From the NCBI GenBank assembly GCA_903813345.2, contig CAIIXF020000005.1:38751375-38815374 (forward strand): a stretch of DNA of 64,000 nucleotides. The letters are read 5' to 3'. Shown in pieces: positions 60,201-64,000 of the stretch. Numbering within the stretch: the first letter of the stretch is position 1; the number at the start of each line of letters is the position of its first letter. The translations under genes and the position numbers were made by a program. This DNA is from Owenia fusiformis (taxonomy: Eukaryota > Annelida > Polychaeta > Sabellida > Oweniidae). The notes below the pieces were generated by a model, which worked only from the letters and a program-made list of their open reading frames with translations, ran no database searches and was not told the DNA's origin.

Positions 60201-61159
60201 CCATTTTGGATTACATTAAGTGGATTTATAATCCTAAGACTAACATGATAAAGACTGATATGACAATGCTTGTTTGCTTGTTCTTAGGATTAGTAAAATT
60301 GAGTATTTAGGGTTGTATCTATAGCAACTACAAATATGGGAGGCACATTTTATTTGGAGAGGCAGATTTGAGTTTAATTGGAAATAATACTATAATATTC
60401 ATAAATAAAACTTCATTTTCACAGTTTCATCTGCATCATAATTTCTCTGTAAAATGTTGGTGAGGCAATTGCCTCACTTGCCTCATGCCTGGCTGTTTCC
60501 ATGGTAATCAAATTCCTAAACCAGGGAGCATAGAGTAATTATATGCCTAATGCAGGGAGTGTCAAGTGTTTATTTTTTTACATTTGTGTACATTTTTGGT
60601 TTTTCATAATTTTTTGAATTATAACCACATGTAGAAGGATTACTTTGATTTATATCAAAATAATGCAGTTACATGGTGTATTTTTTTCATAATGTGTTTT
60701 GTCAAGTCAATTGAATAAACATGTACATAATTATTTAACTTTAGGCTTTGAAGTGATGGTTGCTGTGACTGATTAGCTAGTCAAATATATCTCATTTAAT
60801 AAGTTTTGAATGGATTTAAATAACTTCTCTGTCTATCTGTCTTGGCAATAATGCAAATAACTGGTATAAAAATTCTGCCTGATCCTTAGCTGGAAAAAAT
60901 ACATCCTAATTTCTTACATGTTAAATGATTTGTGATGTATAAATAATATCAATATCTTTAGTTTTCAAGCATTTATCGATGAAATAGACATTTGTCTGAA
61001 AATTTTAATGAATACATCAGTGTAGTAATTTAAATGTAAATTTTGTAATTTGTGTTTTTCAGTCTGTCCTTAAAACAGAAAAGTTCTCCTAATGAGTCTG
61101 TCAGCTCAGGGAATGGTAGCGACAAGGAAGCTCTGATGAACGAAGAATCAGCCGCATAA
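24118..61159 (+). CDS. mfsd5: MFSD5-like molybdate-anion transporter (gene span)
   Basis: Thirteen exons with consistent phases encode 464 residues; human MFSD5 is about 450. The family belongs to the major facilitator superfamily and is related to the algal high-affinity molybdate transporter MoT2; it is an integral membrane protein expected to have 12 helices. Visible marks are a hydrophobic first helix (2-22), AADWMQGPY after helix 2, MFS motif A at residues 92-101 (G-x3-D-K-x-G-R-R) between helices 2 and 3, and GRVLGG and FESWLVYEH in helices 4-5. The loop before helix 8 is about 30 residues longer than in human and has an NGT sequon at 294-296. The C-terminus is hydrophilic. Intron 7 spans 11.6 kb, and tandem arrays lie on the exon 6 donor and exon 8 acceptor. 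Molybdate transport is inferred from the family. Confidence 0.93.
24436..24482. repeat. GGCGGATCCAGG repeat fragment with G18 run
   Basis: CCAGGGGCGGATCCAGGAT is followed by an 18-base G run at 24465-24482. It resembles the GTAGCCAGG elements in design (a GGCNNANCCAG end, then a G run), but only one end is recognisable. Confidence 0.45.
24715..25508. mobile_element. TTAA-flanked foldback element, copy B
   Basis: TTAA at 24711-24714 and 25509-25512 bounds inverted ends GGTACAGCTGGAAAG and CTTTCCAGCTGAACC. The arms run about 130 bp (to ~24842, and from ~25374) and pair closely. The ~530-bp centre does not pair and looks like a separate insertion carrying a LINE-like tail. Confidence 0.75.
24843..25373 (+). 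mobile_element. Possible LINE 3' end inside TTAA element
   Basis: An open frame ending at 25025 encodes a basic, hydrophobic C-terminus (HLAKFIYHSFKKLD), the kind of ending seen on non-LTR reverse transcriptases. It is followed by repeated TGTATTTTACA words, then GTCAATAAAAG and an AT-dinucleotide tail near 25240-25262. Recognition rests on style, not on a full domain, so this is tentative. Confidence 0.35.
26316..26460 (+). CDS. mfsd5: MFSD5 exon 2
   Basis: The acceptor TTTTTCAG precedes 26316. It encodes residues 50-97 and two bases of Tyr98: AADWMQGPY, helix 2 and most of motif A (GSFADK). The donor GTAAGT follows at 26461. The AADW.Q.PY signature is shared with human MFSD5. Confidence 0.95.
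26516..26705. mobile_element. GTAGCCAGG-ended palindromic element, copy 2 (inverted)
   Basis: It is the reverse-complement relative of 19084-19294, with ends AGGCCTGTAGCCAGG and CCTGGCTATGGGCCT and G/C runs inside. CATACC flanks both sides and may be the target duplication. It lies 55 bp after the exon 2 donor. Confidence 0.8.
27192..27386 (-). pseudogene. RecQ-like helicase N-terminal fragment
   Basis: The minus-strand frame starts with ATG at 27386 and contains FGFDLKPEQIQDVI followed by AVLPTGYWKT. The second stretch is helicase motif I (TGxGKS/T) with Trp in place of the second Gly, which should destroy nucleotide binding. Homology fades just after motif I, where TGATGATCACGTG is duplicated. 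RecQ-like helicases have this FG-F-x-x-Q motif 0 arrangement. The fragment is 65 codons long, isolated in an intron and antisense to MFSD5, so it is a captured or dead copy. Confidence 0.55.
27715..27779 (+). mobile_element. Helitron-like 3' terminus (hairpin plus CTAA)
   Basis: A perfect 17-bp stem (AACACCGCCTCTAATGC at 27715-27731, its complement at 27753-27769) has a 21-nt loop. Seven bases later comes CTAA followed by T, fitting the CTRR/T end of Helitrons. The stem is longer than usual for Helitrons and no 5' TC end was located. The helicase fragment lies 330 bp upstream. Confidence 0.4.
28517..28577 (+). CDS. mfsd5: MFSD5 exon 3
   Basis: The acceptor TTTTTTTTCAG precedes 28517. The first base completes Tyr98, then residues 99-118 give GRRNN, completing motif A, and helix 3. 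The donor GTAATA follows at 28578, phase 0. Confidence 0.93.
29390..29632 (+). repeat. Possible retroposon 3' tail
   Basis: The stretch ends with AGGAAATAAAGATACTGAAC followed by repeated ACTGA units, a common layout for LINE or SINE 3' ends with a simple-repeat tail. No coding domain is visible. Confidence 0.3.
29815..29922 (+). CDS. mfsd5: MFSD5 exon 4
   Basis: The acceptor ATTGTAG precedes 29815. Residues 119-154 include GRVLGGIATS and FESWLVYEHNK, the helix 4-5 signature shared with human MFSD5. Both ends are phase 0; the donor is GTAAGG. Confidence 0.95.
30210..30328 (+). CDS. mfsd5: MFSD5 exon 5
   Basis: The acceptor ATTTTTCAG precedes 30210. Residues 155-193 plus two bases of Val194 cover a cytoplasmic loop and helix 5 or 6. 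The donor GTAAGT follows at 30329. Confidence 0.93.
30645..30781 (+). CDS. mfsd5: MFSD5 exon 6
   Basis: The acceptor CATTCTTAG precedes 30645. Residues 194-239 hold a hydrophobic helix and then WVENYGDQN, aligning with the WGENYD segment of human MFSD5, and a Ser-rich loop. The donor GTATGT is at 30782. The last ~30 nt are the seed of the downstream tandem array, and reading past the donor meets TAG at 30796. Confidence 0.93.
30754..31515. repeat. mfsd5: ~41-bp tandem array of exon 6 end plus donor
   Basis: About 18 copies follow the true exon 6 end. Each unit matches the last ~32 nt of exon 6 (CAGTGCCTTTAAATCCATCA and AAAATAG) joined to about nine intron bases starting GT. Most copies read AATAG/GTGGCG; the copy at 31315 restores ACAG/GTATGT. 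The final copies drift to longer units. The array is a duplication of the exon-intron boundary, not a random minisatellite. Confidence 0.92.
31754..31956 (+). CDS. mfsd5: MFSD5 exon 7
   Basis: The acceptor TTGTTTCAG precedes 31754. Residues 240-307 include LIQSLFEGSMYTFVLEWTP, matching the QALFE..FIFVFLWTP stretch of human MFSD5, then a long Ala/Ser/Asp loop with an NGT sequon and GYIFAGFM. The donor GTATGT follows at 31957, phase 0. The next exon is 11.6 kb away. Confidence 0.95.
32786..33350. mobile_element. Foldback element in intron 7
   Basis: Two inverted arms of about 260 bp (32786 to ~33048, and ~33103 to 33350) are separated by about 55 bp. Ends pair as ATTCACAGGCTG with CAGCCTGTGATAT. 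No target duplication is clear. Confidence 0.8.
33760..33962. repeat. 35-bp minisatellite, left part
   Basis: About five copies of an ATGCTTCATTCCATATGACA-containing unit that continues TCAATAAGGGAGATA. The array stops at 33962 and resumes at 42254. Confidence 0.85.
36457..36735. mobile_element. GTAGCCAG-ended element nested in the 8.3-kb insertion
   Basis: Ends CAGGGGCGTAGCCAGC and CTGGCTAAGCCTATG are inverted repeats with G and C runs just inside. GATAT at 36452-36456 and 36736-36740 is a likely target duplication. It is related in plan to the 19084 family but has a different interior. Confidence 0.75.
36745..37050. repeat. Degenerate CAAG/AAGC tetranucleotide tract
   Basis: Around 300 bp of imperfect AAGCAAGC, CAACCAAG and AACAACC words, an old expanded microsatellite. 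Confidence 0.7.
40426..40642. mobile_element. GTAGCCAG-family element, second nested copy
   Basis: It begins CAGGGGCATAGCCAACTTTC and ends CTGGCTACGGCTATG, with G and C runs inside, in the same orientation as 36457-36735 and clearly related to it (CGATCGCCAA follows the G run in both). Confidence 0.75.
42254..42375. repeat. 35-bp minisatellite, right part
   Basis: About three copies of the same unit as 33760-33962, resuming in register after the 8.3-kb insertion. Confidence 0.85.
42605..43605. repeat. mfsd5: 40-bp tandem array of intron 7 acceptor plus exon 8 start (25 copies)
   Basis: Twenty-five head-to-tail units at exact 40-bp spacing (acceptor words start at 42621, 42661 and so on to 43581). 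Each unit is CACTGTATACTATATTTGCAG joined to GTTGCTTGTATGATAGGAT, that is, the 3' end of intron 7 plus the first 20 nt of exon 8. The last copy continues as true exon 8. All copies keep the AG; variants are TTTTCAG (42861, 42941, 43141), TAGCAG (42901, 43221) and CAGATTGC (43381, 43501, 43541). Using any upstream copy gives a premature stop. Confidence 0.95.
43586..43656 (+). CDS. mfsd5: MFSD5 exon 8
   Basis: It starts after the last TTTGCAG of the 40-bp array. Residues 308-330 (VACMIGSSLFKILL and following) form a membrane helix aligned with the MAASLLGSSLYRI segment of human MFSD5; two bases of Arg331 follow. The donor GTAGGT is at 43657. Phase 0 in and phase 2 out agree with exons 7 and 9. 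Confidence 0.93.
44130..44184 (+). CDS. mfsd5: MFSD5 exon 9
   Basis: The acceptor CTATTTCCAG precedes 44130. The first base completes Arg331, then residues 332-349 make a hydrophobic helix. The donor GTAAGT follows at 44185, phase 0. Confidence 0.9.
44264..45499. mobile_element. 1.2-kb foldback element in intron 9
   Basis: Inverted arms at 44264-44465 and 45248-45499 begin AAGAAATATAGACC and end in its complement. The arms share MFS-unrelated C+G-richer words such as CACCCGGGGTATATTCG. The ~780-bp interior does not pair. The element ends 103 bp before exon 10. No target duplication is clear. Confidence 0.8.
45603..45705 (+). CDS. mfsd5: MFSD5 exon 10
   Basis: The acceptor TTGTTTCCAG precedes 45603. 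Residues 350-383 include a helix, then FEVCVGIFWPSLSTMRSKY, aligning with the ELACGLYFPSMSFLRRK motif of human MFSD5. The donor GTAAGT follows at 45706, phase 1. Confidence 0.95.
46084..47526. repeat. TGACCT-rich dispersed repeat in intron 10
   Basis: It starts near GATCGAACGATC and GGAGGCCCT (46119) and ends in a hairpin AGGAGGCCC-CTTGAA-GGGCCTCCT (47503-47526). Inside, a ~447-bp unit is duplicated (from ~46300 and ~46747). The sequence is dense in AGGTCA half-sites, with perfect 13-bp DR1 sites at 46472, 46611, 46917, 47056 and 47338. An inverted relative lies in 56885-57775. The transposon class is unknown. Confidence 0.7.
47582..47649 (+). CDS. mfsd5: MFSD5 exon 11
   Basis: The acceptor TTATTTTCAG precedes 47582. 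Two bases complete Thr384; residues 385-406 include NCFRIPLNL, matching the LNWFRVPLH motif of human MFSD5. The donor GTAAGT follows at 47650, phase 0. Confidence 0.95.
48508..49349. mobile_element. 842-bp near-perfect foldback element with TAAAT duplication
   Basis: Arms of about 410 bp meet around 48930 with almost no spacer. Ends are CACCCTATGCAGACAGAGCC and its complement. TAAAT at 48503-48507 and 49350-49354 is a 5-bp target duplication. The arms differ at few positions, suggesting recent insertion or arm conversion. No open frame of note is present. Confidence 0.88.
50026..51125. mobile_element. TIR element carrying a ~147-bp minisatellite
   Basis: Perfect 11-bp inverted ends ATCACACCATC and GATGGTGTGAT. 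After the left end come GGGATATAG and a GTCGTGGTCGTGATC-like simple repeat, then about six copies of a ~147-bp unit containing GCGGCCATCTTGTTTTCTGG and CGCTCATCGGATTTCCTTC. The plan parallels 55762-58619. Confidence 0.7.
51335..51414 (+). CDS. mfsd5: MFSD5 exon 12
   Basis: The acceptor CCATTTCAG precedes 51335. Residues 407-432 form the last membrane helix region (LIFKCCTTFLLIATVCQQ) plus two bases of Ser433. The donor GTAACT follows at 51415. Confidence 0.88.
53083..53098 (+). other. Candidate 16-nt microexon of MFSD5
   Basis: A strong acceptor (TTTTTTCTCTGTCAG) and a perfect donor (GTAAGT) enclose 16 nt. Inserted between exons 12 and 13 it would add Ser-Arg-Gln-Tyr-Ser-Val and move exon 13 to a frame that stops after nine codons. 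It would therefore swap the C-terminus. This is purely a splice-signal prediction. Confidence 0.25.
53330..53650. repeat. Dispersed repeat fragment
   Basis: It begins GAAAAGTGCTATATTGT followed by a CTTGTACTG..GTGTGC stretch, like 56268-56310. Its end (TTTTTTGTGACAGTGTCCAG and GGTGGTGACATTTT) resembles 44637-44757. It is probably a diverged member of a local repeat family. Confidence 0.35.
54291..54827. mobile_element. 537-bp foldback element with ATCAT duplication
   Basis: Ends CACTGGTGATCCACTCG and its complement continue into arms of about 245 bp around a ~35-bp centre near 54558. A second small palindrome (GGTTACC..AACGG) lies inside each arm. ATCAT flanks both sides (54286-54290, 54828-54832). 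Confidence 0.85.
55762..58619. mobile_element. 2.9-kb TIR element with nested minisatellites
   Basis: Inverted ends CCCATCGAACA (55762) and TGTTCGATGGG (58609-58619). After the left end come GGGATATAG and a CCGTCCGTACGTACG tract (55798-55847), then two minisatellite types. One is a ~145-bp unit with TTGTCATCAAAATTCCAGG and GGCGGCCATTTTGAA (56330-56880, 57185-57900). The other is a ~140-bp unit with GTAGTGGAGCGATTTTGTTC (56100-56260, 57935-58600). TGACCT-rich blocks related to 46084-47526 lie between. Confidence 0.65.
55797..55847. repeat. CGTC/CGTA tetranucleotide microsatellite
   Basis: About 12 CGTC or CGTA units. A minus-strand open frame over it (GRTDGRTYVRTYGRTE) only translates the repeat. 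Confidence 0.9.
61063..61159 (+). CDS. mfsd5: MFSD5 exon 13 and stop
   Basis: The acceptor TGTTTTTCAG precedes 61063. One base completes Ser433; residues 434-464 form a hydrophilic Ser/Glu-rich tail ending ESAA, with TAA at 61157-61159. The phase agrees with exon 12. The tail is not conserved enough to exclude alternative last exons. Confidence 0.85.
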
Positions 61160-64000
61160 TCACCACTAGGAATATACAGAACTTTATTTCATACTATGGG
61201 GACATATTATATGGAGGAATTTTAGCAAGGGGCCAGGTCATTATTTTGATGTTACCAGAAAGGGTGATTACCTAGAATTCTTGTCTCTAGAGAGTCATCT
61301 TTACATAATAAAGATAGATTTGTTTTTGAATTCTGGGTTATTGCCCCTCTTGAAATAGTCCAAAAACATAACTACAGTAATTAGTAATTACATTCCATAT
61401 TGACTTGATAGACCCATCCCCGAAAAGGAAATTGAACATAAATTGACTTTTTGATTCATTAAAGCTGAATGTTGGCCTCATAAAAAGAATGGACTTTCTA
61501 CTCCCCCCCCCCCAGTTGTGATTTATTACATTTTTGGGTGAATACCAATATACTGACCTTGCCCCTCAATAGGAATTTTTTATAGACAACTAGGTGAACG
61601 AAGTCCAATCAAATATTGTTGATAGATGGTTGGGTTTGTAATATTGTTTATATAGATTATACACTTTTAGAGAGGTAAACTTGGAATGTTTATCCATAAT
61701 ATTAGTCAAATTATAAACTTGTACAAAACGCACATGGACTAATATTTTTGTATATGCTAGATCTGTAGATCAAAGTCTTCGTGCAATTATAAGCTTTGCC
61801 AGAGATAAATTAAGGAAATTAAGCTACAAGATTTTGAGAGAACTTGTACATGAATATGAAATATGATGTCCCCTATTGATTACTTTGCCCCTTGCAATAG
61901 TTTTTCCAGGGACCTAATTACAGACATTTTCCTTATACAATACTTATACTCAATTGGGCAACTAAATACTACGAAGGGGAGAACTAAATTCCTGGATGAC
62001 CATAATTTTATAAATTCACGTACAAGTTCTCTTATAATGTGTAGCTTAACCTGCCTTTTATTAACTTATTGGGCTAAGCTATTATGATTTCCGAAATTTT
62101 ATGAGCACGAATAACTAAACATATTAAATCAAATATGAGAAATTATTGTTATATTAGTATATTGTATTATACAGTTGTACTTAAAATATGATTCTGCATG
62201 AGAATGAAATTGAGAAAATTCTTGCCCAGCAATGCTCTTTTATGAGAAAGTCGTGTGATATATGGAGTACTTCAGTTTGTAAAAACCAAATATCACCAGA
62301 ATGTATGAATTATCAAACTAACATAAGTGTACATAGTACACTTGGAACACATGAGCTATCATGGCCATATGTGGTTGTTCACTATGTTTCATTACATGTG
62401 TCTGACACTATCATCCAGTAAACCAATGATAAGTTAAAACATGCGACTACAATCAATGTCATAAATGTTTAGTCAGTTGGGTTGCTTATGATATGGAACA
62501 TAATTGAACATTTTGTGTTGTGTAATCATTATCTAGTAAATTTATTTTTGATGAGGAAACAACATGTTGGGGGTGTAGCTAGAAAGCTAGAATCCAAAAA
62601 TAGGTGAGGATTAGTTATTGGTTAACTTAACCAAAGAAGATATTATATTTTTATGAATATAATTTGCTGTTAAATTCTATATTTTGTGTAAAAATTTAGG
62701 AAGGTGTTCAGCTTGAATCCATTATCATATGATAGTTGACACAGTGTATTTTGGAATAAATAAGAGAGACATCTTTACTAAATATTAAGTAGTTAATTTT
62801 TTTTTTTTATCACATTGGGATACATCTCAAGAAATGAAAATAACAAATGCACTGTATTGTCATTGGGCAATTTATTAGAAGTTATACTGTGCTGCATGAA
62901 ATGTTGTAATTTAAGTTAATTAGGGTATTACCAAAGATGTAGTACATCTTTTAGGTGCAGTTGTTTTTATGGAAAATATTGTGCACAGGGTTTAAATGGT
63001 AGAGTTTAAGAGGCACGGATTAGTTAAATGCATGTTATTGATATTAATGCATTTCAGAAATATGAAATTGTTTTATTAGGATCTATCATTATAATTGATA
63101 GTCAAGGTCATTATTATAATGATAAAGGAAACATATTTTCAGTGATGATTTTTGGTATATATTAATAATTGTTATTGTACAGGCAAAATGAAATCATTCC
63201 ACATAAGAAATGTGATATTAAATTATTGTTAAGTCTATTGTTAAGTCTAATTCTAAAATACATTTATCTAAATATGCAAATTTGTGTTTTGTTATGTTGT
63301 CATTTTCTCAAATAAACCCTTTTGGTACATCAAAGAATCTGTGATATATTGGCTAACTCGATGATGTCAAATGTTATGTTTTTTTCAAAATAAGCAACAA
63401 GTGCATCAAGTATGGCATCAAGTATGCCAAAGTGTTTCCTATTTTTAATTTGACAAATTGAGACCTACAACCAATGACATCTCCGATCAATCGCGTCAAT
63501 ATATCATTGCCTCTTTGATCTACCAAGGTGGCAGAATTTATTGGGAAGGTCTATTGATTATTGAGTGTGGACACCTTGTTTCTTGTGTGTGGACAATTAC
63601 ATCCAGTAGAACCTGTATATCTGAACACCTGTCTAATCCCAACATCTCCCAATCTGAACACTTTTGGCCCCATTTTTTCTTCCCATTGACCCCCATGTTA
63701 AAATGTGAATTTGAAACTTGAAATGTGAATCACCACTCACATGAACAGTCATATTTGAAAAATTAACCTGTCTAATCTGAACGCGTTTCACAAAATTTCA
63801 CATGTTTCATACAAAATTGCTCAAACTTTCTGACATCAAAACTTTGAGAAAAACTTGAATGGTCTTCATTATAATAGGGCTTTCCAGCATGACTAGGTTC
63901 ATTTGAATCGAATTTTCAAATTTCTGAACTGCCGTAAAGCTATGTGGCTTGTGTCAAATGAACTATAAATATGTACCTAGAATGTGTTCACATTTCTCAA
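61160..64000. other. MFSD5 3'UTR and downstream flank
   Basis: No further gene is seen. AATAAA hexamers lie at 61307, 62755 and 63311; which one is used cannot be told. From 63603 a CAGTAGAACCTGTATATC start followed by CTGAACACC words marks another copy of the pogo-like repeat family, running towards the window edge. Confidence 0.55.

Larger units (their letters stand above)
51415..61062. other. MFSD5 intron 12
   Basis: A 9.6-kb intron with no secure exon other than a possible 16-nt microexon at 53083-53098. It contains a foldback (54291-54827), a large minisatellite-bearing element (55762-58619), a repeat at 53330-53650 and A+T-rich filler. Confidence 0.65.

Overview
The window reads as A+T-rich nuclear DNA from an invertebrate animal, most likely marine. 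It has large introns, GT-AG splice junctions, no bacterial-style gene packing, and many small inverted-repeat transposons and minisatellites. The species cannot be named from the sequence. The FoxP gene, with a second forkhead half-exon, is the best phylogenetic clue and points towards a protostome-like FoxP.

Two genes are complete or nearly so, both on the + strand in tandem. The first, 1992-17193, is a FoxP forkhead transcription factor of nine coding exons per transcript. It has a C2H2 zinc finger, a leucine zipper, a forkhead domain and a Ser/Pro/acidic C-terminus. The second half of the forkhead is encoded by two alternative exons (6a, 10364-10491; 6b, 10758-10927) that begin and end in the same phases. 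Splicing 6a gives a 919-residue protein and 6b gives 933 residues. The second gene, 24118-61159, is an MFSD5-type major facilitator (MoT2/SLC61-like molybdate transporter family) of 13 exons and 464 residues, spread over 37 kb. The forkhead factor and the transporter have no obvious functional link.

Region by region: 1-1991 is 5' flank with a pogo-like MITE. 1992-17193 is FoxP. 17194-24117 is 3'UTR plus intergenic DNA with a GTAGCCAGG palindromic element, a TTAA-flanked MITE and a 22-bp satellite. 24118-61159 is MFSD5, whose introns carry most of the repeats. 61160-64000 is MFSD5 3'UTR and flank with no further gene seen.

The most unusual signal is that tandem arrays sit exactly on splice junctions. 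In MFSD5, 25 copies of a 40-bp unit each contain the intron 7 acceptor plus the first 20 nt of exon 8, and only the last copy leads into the complete exon. In the same gene, about 18 copies of a ~41-bp unit replicate the 3' end of exon 6 with its donor. In FoxP, tandem arrays abut the acceptors of exon 7 and exon 9. Other points of note are an isoform-specific AT-hook-like motif in FoxP exon 6b, two CtBP-type motifs in FoxP, an 8.3-kb CACAA-ended element inserted in a 35-bp array with a recognisable empty site, several foldback elements with visible target duplications, and repeats dense in DR1 nuclear-receptor sites.
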